DNA of 64,000 nt from Mesorhizobium sp. B2-4-3 (GCF_006442815.1 NZ_VFVL01000025.1:1-64000); one strand, 5' to 3'. Counted from the first letter of the stretch, positions 45,465 to 54,356 are shown. Numbers and translations are program-made. Notes: generated from the letters alone by a model not told the origin.

Positions 45465-46358
45465 CTAACTGGCGAGCGCGCCGGGATCGCCCGCGACGAA
45501 CATATCGGCGAACCGCGCCGCGAAGCTCCGCGCCACGGCCGAGCGCTTGCGGTCGGCGCTGACATAAATGCCCACCACGACATCGGCCAGCCGAGGCAGA
45601 TGCGCCCCCGGTTCGACGACGCGCAGCGCGGACGGCACGATGCGGTGCGCGAGGACGGTCATGCCGAAACCAGCCCCTACAGCCGCCTGCAGGCCCGACA
45701 GGCTGGGGCTTGTGTAGACGATTTCGAAACTGCGTCCATCCCTCTGCAACGCCGTCAGCATGTTGCGCCGGTAGAGGCAGCCTTCCGGATAGCACACGAT
45801 GCGCAGCGGAACTTTTTCTTGGCTGCCCGTGAGCGTGTCGCCACTCCCGGCGGCACCGACCCAGGCGAGCTGCTCCTTCCAGGTCATAAAGGCGCCCTCG
45901 GATGGGCCGTCCGGCGTCATCGCCACGACAATGTCGTACTGCCCCTTGCGCATGCCCTCCAGAAGGTTGTGCGAAATATCGCAGACCACATCGAAGGTGA
46001 TATCGGCGCCGTCTCGCGCGAAGCTTGCCATCAGCCTGGGCAGGAAATGGTCGGCGTAGTCATTGGGAATGCCGAGCCTGAGCTTTCCAGTGCTTTCGCG
46101 GCTGGAGAGCTTGAGCATCATCTCGTCGTTGAGCGCCAGGATCTGGCGGGCATAGCCGGCCACCAATTCACCCTGCTCGGTCAGTTGCGTGCCGCCTTCC
46201 TTTGCGAACAGCGAGACACCGAGAAGGTCTTGCAGCTTCTTCATCTGCAGGCTGATCGCAGGCTGCGTGCGGCCAAGCTGCTCTCCGGCCCGCGTGTAGC
46301 CGCGCAGGTCGATGATGGTGATGAAGGCTCGAAGCAGATCGGTAGGAATGCTGCGCAT
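45465..46358 (-). CDS. LysR-family transcriptional regulator
   Basis: The 297-residue protein from ATG 46358 has an N-terminal winged helix (YTRAGEQLGRTQPAISLQMKKLQ) and a LysR effector domain. It lies downstream of creatinase on the same strand, and a perfect palindrome sits 22 bases upstream of its start. It probably controls creatinase and/or itself. Confidence 0.92.
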   Translation of the reverse strand: MRSIPTDLLRAFITIIDLRGYTRAGEQLGRTQPAISLQMKKLQDLLGVSLFAKEGGTQLTEQGELVAGYARQILALNDEMMLKLSSRESTGKLRLGIPNDYADHFLPRLMASFARDGADITFDVVCDISHNLLEGMRKGQYDIVVAMTPDGPSEGAFMTWKEQLAWVGAAGSGDTLTGSQEKVPLRIVCYPEGCLYRRNMLTALQRDGRSFEIVYTSPSLSGLQAAVGAGFGMTVLAHRIVPSALRVVEPGAHLPRLADVVVGIYVSADRKRSAVARSFAARFADMFVAGDPGALAS

Positions 46359-46379
46359 CGATGGCCCCCTGGCGCGACA

Positions 46380-46400
46380 ATGAGCGCATGTTGCGCTCAT
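46380..46400. promoter_or_regulatory. Perfect 9+3+9 palindrome upstream of the LysR gene
   Basis: ATGAGCGCA and TGCGCTCAT flank TGT as a perfect inverted repeat. The position, just upstream of the LysR start at 46358, suits an autoregulatory operator. It does not have the standard T-N11-A form, so the binding protein is uncertain. Confidence 0.5.
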
Positions 46401-46427
46401 AAGATCACCTGTTTCCCGGCAAAAGCA

Positions 46428-46457
46428 AGCGGGCCTCGGCTTGCGCCAAGGCCCGCT
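46428..46457. terminator. Bidirectional hairpin terminator after creatinase
   Basis: AGCGGGCCT and AGGCCCGCT form a 9-base stem with a 12-base loop. On the plus strand GGATTTTT follows; on the minus strand TGCTTTTG follows. It lies 18 bases beyond the creatinase stop and would separate that gene from the LysR gene. Confidence 0.65.
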
Positions 46458-46474
46458 GGATTTTTGAACAGGCC

Positions 46475-47710
46475 TCAGGCCCTGACGATGTTGTGCTCGG
46501 GACCGAACGGGAATTTCGTGATATTCTCGGCACCGTCCTCGGCGATGACCAAGATATCGTGCTCACGGTAGCCGCCGGCACCGGGCATGCCTTCGGGCAA
46601 GGTCACCATCGGCTCCATCGAGACCACCATGCCGGGCTGGAGCACGGTGTTGATGTCCTCGCGCAGCTCAACCCCGGCCTCGCGACCGTAATAGTGCGAC
46701 AGCACGCCGAAGGAATGCCCGTAGCCGAACGAGCGGTAGCCGAGCAGGTCATGGCTGCGGTAGATGTCGTTCAACTCCGTCGCCACGTCGCCGCAGCGCG
46801 CGCCCGGCCGCAGCAGTTCCAGCCCGCGCCGGTGCACCTTGCAGTTGATTTCCCAGATGCGCAGGTGCTCGTCGCTGGCATGATCGAGGAACAGCGTGCG
46901 TTCCAGCGCGGTGTAATAGCCAGAGATCATCGGAAAACAGTTCAGCGAAAGAATATCGCCGTTCTCCACCTTGCGCGACGTCACCGGATTGTGGGCGCCG
47001 TCCGTGTTCACGCCAGACTGAAACCACACCCAGGTGTCCATCAACTCTGCGTGGGGGAAAGTCTTGGCGATGTGACGAACCATGGTCTGTGTGCCCGCCA
47101 GCGCCACCTCGTATTCGGGAACCCCCTCGCGGATGGCGTTGCGGATAGCCTCGCCGCCGATGTCGGCCGTGCGGGCCCCTTCCTTGATCAGCGCGATCTC
47201 CTCCGCCGATTTGATGGTGCGCAACCACATTGACGGTGCGCCGATATCGACGAATTCAACTCCCGGGAAGGCATCCTGCAGCAAATTGCGCAGGTCGAGA
47301 TTGACATCGTCGAACTCGATGCCAAGGCGCTTGGCACTCGGCAACTGTTGCTGGAGAGCATGGAAGTAATTGTCGCGCTGCCAGTCGGTATAGGTGACGT
47401 TGTCGCCGAAGGTGCGGCGCCAAGGCTGGCCCGCATCGATGCCGGCGGAAATGGAAACCGCTTTCTTGTCCGTCACCACGAAGGCATAGCGGCGACCAAA
47501 GTAGCAATACAGGAAATCTGAGAAATAGCAGATGTTGTGGTAGGAGGTGAGGATGGCGCCGTCGAGTCTCAGTTCAGCCAGGATCTTGCGCAGGCCGTCC
47601 TGACGGCGTGTCATTTCGGCGGCACTGAAGGTCGGGACAACCTTATGGCCATTGTGCATGTTCTGCAGCCGCAACAGTTCGTTGGGCATGCCCTTGGCAT
47701 AGATGTTCAT
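46475..47710 (-). CDS. Creatinase (creatine amidinohydrolase, M24 fold)
   Basis: The 411-residue protein matches the creatinase family closely along its length: TSYHNICYFSDFLYC, QPWRRTFGDN, DTWVWFQSGVNTDGAHNPVT and GYGHSFGVLSHYYGREAGVELR. It shows the creatinase form of the M24 pita-bread fold. Creatinase (EC 3.5.3.3) splits creatine into sarcosine and urea. ATG 47710 follows GGAGG at five bases; the upstream TTG start is less likely. It is cytosolic. The known enzymes have about 400 residues, so it is full length. Confidence 0.92.
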   Translation of the reverse strand: MNIYAKGMPNELLRLQNMHNGHKVVPTFSAAEMTRRQDGLRKILAELRLDGAILTSYHNICYFSDFLYCYFGRRYAFVVTDKKAVSISAGIDAGQPWRRTFGDNVTYTDWQRDNYFHALQQQLPSAKRLGIEFDDVNLDLRNLLQDAFPGVEFVDIGAPSMWLRTIKSAEEIALIKEGARTADIGGEAIRNAIREGVPEYEVALAGTQTMVRHIAKTFPHAELMDTWVWFQSGVNTDGAHNPVTSRKVENGDILSLNCFPMISGYYTALERTLFLDHASDEHLRIWEINCKVHRRGLELLRPGARCGDVATELNDIYRSHDLLGYRSFGYGHSFGVLSHYYGREAGVELREDINTVLQPGMVVSMEPMVTLPEGMPGAGGYREHDILVIAEDGAENITKFPFGPEHNIVRA

Positions 47711-47884
47711 TATGTCCTCCGTACCGCGAAAAGGGATGATCAATGCGTCGCTTCGGACAATACGGAGGCGGCTAAGGCACGGGAAATTAGAAGTCGATAT
47801 CAGCCAATTACAGTTGCTAATCGCTACTGCGAAAAGAGAGGGGAGGTGTCAGGTCGCAGGTTCACGAAACGCTCCAACTGCCTG

Positions 47885-48028
47885 CTACACGAACATCATG
47901 ACGATGATCGCGCCGATGACGATGAGGACGAGGCCACCGATCAGCATCGGCAACAGACTGTTGTCCGGGTCGATACCAGATTCAAACTGCTTTTCCATCG
48001 GCGTACCGTTCTTCTTTGGCTCAGTCAT
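47885..48028 (-). CDS. Small C-terminally anchored membrane protein, 47 residues
   Basis: ATG 48028 follows GAGGAG. The first 24 residues are polar, and the rest is one hydrophobic helix (LIGGLVLIVIGAIIVMMFV) that ends the protein, a tail-anchored layout. No family is recognised. It lies between creatinase and the NsrR-like gene. Confidence 0.6.
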   Translation of the reverse strand: MTEPKKNGTPMEKQFESGIDPDNSLLPMLIGGLVLIVIGAIIVMMFV

Positions 48029-48189
48029 GGCTCATCTCCTCAAGAGAGAAATCGGCGTGCGTCTTGTGAAGGGCCAAGCCTGCATAGCAGCCTCCTGCGG
48101 CTGTTGGCCGCTTCCCGATCGATCCAGCGATGAGATTGTGCCGCTCTCGGTCCTCCGCGACGAAGCATATCGTTCTGAGCACATCGACC

Positions 48190-48651
48190 TCATCTACCGA
48201 CCCGTGCCATACCCGAAGCGCGCCGTCGCGAGGACCCTCCAAGGAAATCTTGAGGCATCAGTGCAACATCGGCCAACGTGTAACGATCGAGGACGCTCTG
48301 AAAGGATGCTATGGCTTCGCCGAACATGCCTGAAAGCTTGCAGGAACTGGTGAGCACACATTGGTTTCCGGTGGCAAAGCACTCCACAACAGCGAAATCC
48401 GGCTCAGTCAGCCGTATGACGTCGCCGACCCGGATCTTCTCGGGCGGGAGCCCCAGTGTGAGCCCCCCGGAGCGGCCGCGTACCGCCTTCAGGTAGCCGC
48501 CGCGCGTCAGGGTATTGGCGACCTTGTTGAGGTGGGTCTTCGACACCTTAAAGGTGCGGGCGGTTTCCTCGATCGTAATCAGGCGATCGCCAGCCGAGGC
48601 GGCAAACATCAGCATCCTCAAGGCAAAATCGGAGAAGTTGGTCAGCCTCAC
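48190..48651 (-). CDS. Rrf2-family regulator, NsrR-like
   Basis: The 153-residue protein starts at GTG 48651 behind GGGAGG. It has an Rrf2 winged helix (MRLTNFSDFALRMLM) and three cysteines in ECFATGNQCVLTSSCKL that match an iron-sulfur cluster site of NsrR. NsrR senses nitric oxide. The truncated haemoglobin gene lies 61 bases upstream on the same strand, so nitric oxide control of that gene is a sensible inference. Confidence 0.88.
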   Translation of the reverse strand: MRLTNFSDFALRMLMFAASAGDRLITIEETARTFKVSKTHLNKVANTLTRGGYLKAVRGRSGGLTLGLPPEKIRVGDVIRLTEPDFAVVECFATGNQCVLTSSCKLSGMFGEAIASFQSVLDRYTLADVALMPQDFLGGSSRRRASGMARVGR

Positions 48652-48712
48652 GGATGGTGCCTCCCTTGGACTGGCATGCCCCTGTGGGGATCACTCACCT
48701 GCCTTTTCCGCG

Positions 48713-49177
48713 TCACAGCTCTTTCTCGACAATCGGTTCGATGTCAGTCGTTGTCTCGCCTCGGTTGAAGGCGACCGCCAGGCGAAAACTGTGGGCAATA
48801 CGCAGGGCTCGATTCATGAACAGCGCCGCAACGTCCGGCGGACAGATGCGGCGCACGGTGGCGCGAAACAACTTCAGCCAACGCCGGAAATGCGCCTCGC
48901 CAAGGCCTTCGATCGTCAGATGTGGCGGTAAGGGCCGTCCTCCGTACCGAGCCGTCCGCAGCAATGTCGCGGACCAGAAGTCACACATTTTGGCCAGATG
49001 AGCCGGCCACTCGGCATGCGCTATCCTTTGGTGGAAGATGGGGCCGAGAAGCTCATCGCGGCGAATTTCATCATAAAAGCCGTGAACCACGCTACGGATC
49101 ATGGTTTCGTCGAGTACTTCCGACAGCGCGGCGCCATCGACGATGATCGTTCTGTTGCTTCGACTGTTTCCGCTCAT
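48713..49177 (-). CDS. Group III truncated haemoglobin
   Basis: The 154-residue globin has the group III pattern with MCDFWSATLLRTARYGGRPLPPH and LGEAHFRRWLKLF. Truncated haemoglobins bind oxygen or nitric oxide, and several detoxify nitric oxide. It lies next to an NsrR-like regulator on the same strand and overlaps a short upstream frame by ATGA. Confidence 0.92.
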   Translation of the reverse strand: MSGNSRSNRTIIVDGAALSEVLDETMIRSVVHGFYDEIRRDELLGPIFHQRIAHAEWPAHLAKMCDFWSATLLRTARYGGRPLPPHLTIEGLGEAHFRRWLKLFRATVRRICPPDVAALFMNRALRIAHSFRLAVAFNRGETTTDIEPIVEKEL

Positions 49178-49356
49178 TTGCGCGCAACCGTCTCCTCAAG
49201 GGCAAGCCCATTCTTGACGCCGTCGCCAGGTTGCCGCGTGCGAGGGTACCTGGGGACGTCGATCTGCCGACCCTGAACCGGGCCTGCGGCCCCGTCCTGC
49301 GACGAGGGTTCATGAGTTTGCGTTCCAACGCCAATCCTGGCGGGTCGGCTCAACAT
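49174..49356 (-). CDS. Possible 60-residue protein upstream of the haemoglobin
   Basis: The frame from ATG 49356 ends in an ATGA overlap with the haemoglobin start, as expected for coupled genes. It has no clear ribosome binding site and no recognised domain, and may be leaderless or spurious. Confidence 0.35.
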   Translation of the reverse strand: MLSRPARIGVGTQTHEPSSQDGAAGPVQGRQIDVPRYPRTRQPGDGVKNGLALEETVARK

Positions 49357-49363
49357 TCCAACT

Positions 49364-49390
49364 AAAACACAGATTGTCAATATATGTTTT
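49364..49390. promoter_or_regulatory. AT-rich inverted repeat upstream of the haemoglobin unit
   Basis: AAAACACA and TATGTTTT flank an 11-base AT-rich spacer (one mismatch in 8). TTGACA is present on the minus strand. It is a candidate promoter and operator for the haemoglobin/Rrf2 unit. Confidence 0.4.
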
Positions 49391-49548
49391 ATGAAGGCTG
49401 TCGAGAATGCAATGCACTACCGACGCAATCAGTAGGCGTGTGGCTGGTTTGGTATTGCTCACGGCGCATTGCCGTGAAGAGCGTTGGACAGATCAGATCG
49501 AGCCGAAGCCAGGGCCGCAAGATCCCGTTCATCGGCAATCAATGGCGC

Positions 49549-50070
49549 CTAAGCATCGTTTAGTTGCGTCGGCACGACAGCGCCAGGCTCGGCTTGGCAA
49601 GGGCGCGGACCAATGGCAATGCCCAGACTTGGACCAGCATTAAGTATCGCCATCACCTCAGCACCAGAATGCGCCAGCCGCAGTTCTTCTCTGATGCGAG
49701 GTGTCCGAAGTATCCGGCAAACCTGTGAAAGAGCGGGAAGGAAGGCGGAGACGGCGGAGCGAGGCCACAGCACCGTATAGACGATATCGACGGGATCGTC
49801 GTCCGGCCCGCCGAAATCGACAGGCGGATGCAGCCGAGTGAAAGATGCCATGGGAGAAGAGATCGCGTCGAACAAGGCGTGTGGGGTCGCAACGCCGCGG
49901 CCGATACCTGTCGAGCCGAAACCCTCGCTGCGCCAAAGGCTGTCGAGAACCATCTGTTCGTCAAGTCCGGCTCTCCGCGCCATCCTGACGGCTATTTTCG
50001 TCAATGCGGAATGCTTTCCCTTTGTCGCGAGGTCTAGCGCGATGTCTTGTTCCGACAAATAGGGGATCAT
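49549..50070 (-). CDS. PTS EIIA-Ntr-like protein, second copy
   Basis: The 173-residue protein from ATG 50070 (AGAGG upstream) repeats the EIIA-Ntr layout of the 21153 gene: SEQDIALDLATKGK, GSTGIGRGVATPHAL with the histidine, and DPVDIVYTVLWP. No sugar-specific PTS genes are near. The C-terminal 25 residues are not conserved. Confidence 0.85.
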   Translation of the reverse strand: MIPYLSEQDIALDLATKGKHSALTKIAVRMARRAGLDEQMVLDSLWRSEGFGSTGIGRGVATPHALFDAISSPMASFTRLHPPVDFGGPDDDPVDIVYTVLWPRSAVSAFLPALSQVCRILRTPRIREELRLAHSGAEVMAILNAGPSLGIAIGPRPCQAEPGAVVPTQLNDA

Positions 50071-50669
50071 CACGGTCGCCTCTAATTGATCCAAGCGCAG
50101 TCACGAGCGACGGTTGAGTCACATCGCCAACGCAGGGCAACGTTCACTTTGAACTGAATTGGAATCCTGGCTCTCCCGGACACGAAGCCAACGTCTTTCG
50201 CGTCCGGGCTAGAGGCCTGCTTTAAGGCGCCGTGGATATCGTCGGAGATTTTTCATGAAAATATGCATAACGTCAAAAATGTAGTGAAGGTCTTTTTGGA
50301 ATCAAGCGACGCCAGTAGTGACGGGTCGCTTCAGAGTTATTCGGTGTCGCGGGTATAATTCCTTCGACCCATTTGACACGTGCCGCCTCGGTTCGCGAGA
50401 TATCGCGAGTGATCCTCGGCCCTTGCCGATGCGCATTCTGCGATCTTCGCCGACGCGTGACTGAAGAGAATTCTTGGATGCGAACAAGGGGCACCAGACA
50501 AACGCAAAAATAATGCACTGAAACGCCATTTAATTTCGTTTGACGAAGATGGCCGTCTCCTCCTTGCTTGGGCGAGACCGAACGGGCCGTGTCAGCGCGA
50601 TAGGATCGGATTTTAGGCCTTCCAGATTTCGGCTGTCGCACGGCTTCTACCCAAGCAAGGAGTACCGTG
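50071..50669. other. Intergenic region without a supported gene
   Basis: No convincing frame is seen. The AT-rich stretch at about 50246-50285 may carry a promoter. Confidence 0.3.
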
Positions 50670-51083
50670 ATGAAAAAGCTTGCCCTCGCAGTTGCCGTGA
50701 CAATGGCCAGTTCGTTTTGCGCCATGGCGGCTAGTGACGTCGCCAAATCGCCGCCGCCTGCTCCTTACGAACAGGTCAGCAAACTTGTGAAATTGCCCGA
50801 CTTCCTCCCGGGCATGGGTCAACTCTTCGTCGATCCGGCGACGTTGCCGGCCGGTCCGTTCCTTGCCTATGACCACGACGGCAAGCTTGTCAGCAGCATC
50901 TACATGCTTCCGATCAAGGAACTCAATCCGGACAAGCGTTTTGACAACCTCGCGGCGCCGGGCGGCAACGTCGACCATGTCGACGTTTACTACAATGCCG
51001 GGCACCCTGGCGTTCCAGAACCGCACGTCCACGTGGTGCTGTGGCATGTCTCGGCCACCGACGAGGCGCGGGTCGCCAAATGA
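50670..51083 (+). CDS. Secreted DUF5602-like protein
   Basis: The 137-residue protein starts at ATG 50670 behind AAGGAG, with a signal peptide (KKLALAVAVTMASSFCAMA). The mature part has histidines in VDHVDVYYNAGHPGVPEPHVHVVLWH that could bind metal. The sequence resembles DUF5602 periplasmic proteins. Its stop overlaps the cupredoxin start (ATGA), so the two are made together and may act together in periplasmic copper or redox chemistry. Confidence 0.7.
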   Translation: MKKLALAVAVTMASSFCAMAASDVAKSPPPAPYEQVSKLVKLPDFLPGMGQLFVDPATLPAGPFLAYDHDGKLVSSIYMLPIKELNPDKRFDNLAAPGGNVDHVDVYYNAGHPGVPEPHVHVVLWHVSATDEARVAK

Positions 51084-51601
51084 CACTCACGCGCCGTGAG
51101 ATACTTGGCGCGGGCGGCGGTTTCGCCGCCCTGGCGCTTTCGTCTTTAGCCGTGTGGGCCGGCGACATCGTCGACATCGCGATGAAGGGTCGCGTCGATG
51201 GCTCGCACGTCTGGTTCGACCCTATCGGCGTTCTGATCAAGCCAGGTCAGACGGTCCGCTGGACAAACCTCAATCCTGGCAACTCGCACACGACCACGGC
51301 GTACAGCCCGAAGAATTTCGGGCGGCCGCTGCGCATGCCCAAGGCCGCAAGACCATGGGCCTCGGACTACCTCCTGCCTAACGAGACCTTTTCGGTGGCC
51401 TTCACCGAACAGGGTGTCTATGACTATTTCTGCATTCCGCACGAGCATGCCGGAATGGTCGGCCGCATCATCGTCGGCGAACCCGTGACAAACGGCTGGA
51501 CCCAACTTGACGGAGCCAATGGCGACCTCCCGGAGGAGGCCCTCAAGGCGTTTCCGACAGTCGAGGAAATCATGGCGAAATTGATCGTCCCGCCCGCCTA
51601 G
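51080..51601 (+). CDS. Cupredoxin (plastocyanin-like), Tat-exported
   Basis: The 173-residue protein begins with a twin-arginine signal (TRREILGAGGGF). The type 1 copper ligands are visible: H70 in GNSHTTT, C118, H121 or H123, and M126 in YFCIPHEHAGM. It should be a periplasmic electron carrier. It is coupled to the DUF5602-like gene by an ATGA overlap. Confidence 0.9.
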   Translation: MTLTRREILGAGGGFAALALSSLAVWAGDIVDIAMKGRVDGSHVWFDPIGVLIKPGQTVRWTNLNPGNSHTTTAYSPKNFGRPLRMPKAARPWASDYLLPNETFSVAFTEQGVYDYFCIPHEHAGMVGRIIVGEPVTNGWTQLDGANGDLPEEALKAFPTVEEIMAKLIVPPA

Positions 51602-51714
51602 GCCATGCACCAGACACACGACCGCCAGCAACAAGGAGAATTGAATACGACGATGGGACGGGAGCGCCAGATTCCCCGCCATCGTCAGCGTCGATCAATT
51701 TGGGGGTGATCTTT

Positions 51715-52545
51715 ATGACAGCCAGTATTTTTCCATGCGGACCTCAATCACGATCCCAGGCGAGGCGGGACGACGGCGCTCATGCGCTGGACATGCCTCT
51801 CGATGTGCCGACCGCAGCCCAACAGCGTGAGCGTGCGACGAACCGGCTTGCTGCCTTGGGCGAGATGACGGGCGGCATTGCTCATGACTTCAGAAACCTC
51901 CTGGCAGTCATCGAATCCGGCCTGCGGCTTGCCGAAAAGCGAGCCGAGGAACCAGAAAGGGTGCGGGCCTACATCGCGTCGGCGCGGCAAGGAATCGATC
52001 GAGGGATCGAGCTTACGTCTCAACTGCTCGCCTTCGCGAAGCACCAGGAACTCGATGCTCATGCGGGGGACCTGAATGAGTTCCTCAGGTCTTTCGAGCC
52101 TTTCCTCAGGTATGGCGCCGGGTCCGATGTCAAGGTCAAGCTTGAACTCGGTCCCGATGTCCCGCTCTGCATGGTCGACCCCGCGTTTTTCGATGCAGCG
52201 GTGCTTAATCTCGTCATCAACGCGCGCGACGCCGTCTCAAATGGCGGCGAAGTCCGGGTTGCCACTGGACGATTGGTGCAGGCGACCGCCTCTCCTGATC
52301 CGCCCGGGCCAGGAACCTACGCGTACGTTCGGGTCGAGGACCGCGGCTGCGGCATGGCTCCGGAGGTGTTGCAGAAGGTTTTCGATCCCTTCTTTACGAC
52401 GAAGGGCGAAAAGGGCACCGGCATAGGACTATCGCAGGTGCAGGCATGGCTGGAGATGGTGGGTGGCCGGATCCGCATCGCAAGCGAGGAGGGGGTCGGA
52501 ACTACGGTCGACCTCCTGTTCCCGTCAATCCAAGCGGAAACGTAA
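51715..52545 (+). CDS. Sensor histidine kinase without a sensor domain
   Basis: The 276-residue protein has a HisKA domain with H57 (GEMTGGIAHDFRNLL), N box VLNLVINARDAV, and G boxes VEDRGCGMAP and GEKGTGIGLSQVQ. No membrane segment or PAS domain precedes it, so it is cytosolic and probably acts with a partner. No response regulator is adjacent. GGGGGTGATC precedes ATG 51715. Confidence 0.92.
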   Translation: MTASIFPCGPQSRSQARRDDGAHALDMPLDVPTAAQQRERATNRLAALGEMTGGIAHDFRNLLAVIESGLRLAEKRAEEPERVRAYIASARQGIDRGIELTSQLLAFAKHQELDAHAGDLNEFLRSFEPFLRYGAGSDVKVKLELGPDVPLCMVDPAFFDAAVLNLVINARDAVSNGGEVRVATGRLVQATASPDPPGPGTYAYVRVEDRGCGMAPEVLQKVFDPFFTTKGEKGTGIGLSQVQAWLEMVGGRIRIASEEGVGTTVDLLFPSIQAET

Positions 52546-52548
52546 GCC

Positions 52549-53409
52549 TTACAAAGGCTCGTGCTGTCTCGTCTCATCGCGTGCAACGAAGTGCAATCCT
52601 GCCAGGGCTGGGCCTACTACGCTCTCGTCCGCATTGGCGGATTGCACCGCATAGACCGGATAGGAGAACTGCGGCATTTCAGGCACAAGATGAAGTCGTC
52701 CGGCCGCCAGGTGAGGCTGCACTGAGCTCATTCTGAAATATCCTGCGCCGCCAGCGGCCAGAACATAGTTCAATGCGAGCGGACCGAGGTCGAAAGAAAG
52801 ATCCGGCGCGGCACTCGGGAAATTCACCCCGTGGTGAAGCCCGAAGTCAGGCCCCCAATCCATATAGACATATGATTCATCCACCACACGCGCATCGGAA
52901 TTGGTAGTCACGAGGACGAGTTTTTCTTCCAAAAGCAGATCGATTTTCAAACCCGGTCTGTGCGGGGGCGCGTACATGATAGCCAAGTCGACCAGCCCCG
53001 AGGCGACCTGGTTGATGAGATCCTGTGGCACGTCGACGTGCACTCGCAGCGCGATATCCTGCAGCGATTGGCGCATCCAGTGGACCCAGTCGAGCAGAAG
53101 AGGTTGTGCAAGGCTGACTTCGCTGCCGACCGTCAGCACGGCCCGGCGTCCCGGAGGCACTGCAACCTGGTGAAGGGTGCGTTGCCATAGTTGGACGAAC
53201 ATCGGCGCGTGACGCAGAAATTGCTCGCCCGCGGGAGTGAGCGAAGCTCCGCCTTTATGCCGAACGAACAGTGGTCGGCCCAATTGTTGCTCCAGGTTGC
53301 GGATCCGTGCGCTGACGGTCGTCTGGGCAACGTTCAAGCGCTCCGAAGCCCGAATGAAGCTCCCTGTCGAAACGATCTCGATAAAGGTGCGGGCGAGTTC
53401 AATATCCAT
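52549..53409 (-). CDS. LysR-family transcriptional regulator
   Basis: The 286-residue protein from ATG 53409 has the LysR helix-turn-helix (SFIRASERLNVAQTTVSARIRNLEQQ) and an effector domain. It is divergent from the gluconate-dehydrogenase-like genes, with a 188-base gap, and probably controls them. Confidence 0.92.
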   Translation of the reverse strand: MDIELARTFIEIVSTGSFIRASERLNVAQTTVSARIRNLEQQLGRPLFVRHKGGASLTPAGEQFLRHAPMFVQLWQRTLHQVAVPPGRRAVLTVGSEVSLAQPLLLDWVHWMRQSLQDIALRVHVDVPQDLINQVASGLVDLAIMYAPPHRPGLKIDLLLEEKLVLVTTNSDARVVDESYVYMDWGPDFGLHHGVNFPSAAPDLSFDLGPLALNYVLAAGGAGYFRMSSVQPHLAAGRLHLVPEMPQFSYPVYAVQSANADESVVGPALAGLHFVARDETRQHEPL

Positions 53410-53597
53410 GACCGCTAATAGCATAAAAATTGCGCTTAAATGTCAATGAATTTCGTTTGTCACATAGCAGGTGCGAATATTAGGCTGTCCAAATACTCAC
53501 CGGATTGAGCGCTGAACGCGGCGCAGCGCCGGGATGGAGCAGGCATAGGCCTCTCCATCCTCACCCCTCGTTTGCCCACAGTGTCACAGGAGCGATC

Positions 53598-54356
53598 ATG
53601 TCGAAGAGAGAGAAGAATGGCCAAGGCGACGTCGGACGTCGTGACTTTCTAAAACTGTTCGGCGCGGCTGGCGCGGCAGCGGGCACCCTGCCGTTTGGCG
53701 GATCCGCATCGGCGGACGAGATCGTGGCAGCCGCCGCCACGGACACGAAGCACCATCACGCCGCCGAACCTCATACTCGAGGCGGCGGCTACGAATTCTT
53801 CAATGTCGACGAATCCGCCTTCGTCGAAGCGGCGGTCGATACGCTCATTCCAAAGGATGCCACCGGTCCCGGAGCCAAGGAGCTTGGCGTGGCGACATAC
53901 ATCGACCGGCAGATGGCCAGCGGATACGGCAAGGGCGACCGGCTTTATCTGGAAGGGCCCTTTGGCGAGGGTACGCCCGAGCAGGGATACCAATTGCCGA
54001 TGACGCCCTCGGAGCTGATCCGGGCGGGAATCGCCGACGTCAATGCCGTCGTACAGAAAAGCCACAAGAACAGTTTCGCGGCCCTTTCGGCAAAGGACCG
54101 TGCCGCCGTTATGGCGGACCTTGAGGCCAAGAAGACCGACCTTCCAACGGTGCCGGTCGCAACCTTCTTCAGCCTCCTTCTGCAGCTCACGATCGAGGGC
54201 TATTTCGCAGACCCGATGTACGGCGGGAACGGGGACGCGGCTGCCTGGAAGATGATCGGCTTCCCCGGCGCGGATGCCATGTACGCGGACAAGATCGAGC
54301 CGTTCCGGAACAAGCCCTACAAGGCTGAACCGAAGGGCATCCAGGACCTCATTTGA
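53598..54356 (+). CDS. Gluconate 2-dehydrogenase-like subunit 3
   Basis: The 252-residue protein from ATG 53598 (CAGGAG upstream) starts with a Tat signal (GRRDFLKLFGAAGAAAG) and has the subunit 3 pattern EAAVDTLIPKDATGPGAKELGV and MYGGNGDAAAWKMIGFPG. This small subunit assists export and assembly of the flavoprotein subunit encoded next. Confidence 0.9.
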   Translation: MSKREKNGQGDVGRRDFLKLFGAAGAAAGTLPFGGSASADEIVAAAATDTKHHHAAEPHTRGGGYEFFNVDESAFVEAAVDTLIPKDATGPGAKELGVATYIDRQMASGYGKGDRLYLEGPFGEGTPEQGYQLPMTPSELIRAGIADVNAVVQKSHKNSFAALSAKDRAAVMADLEAKKTDLPTVPVATFFSLLLQLTIEGYFADPMYGGNGDAAAWKMIGFPGADAMYADKIEPFRNKPYKAEPKGIQDLI

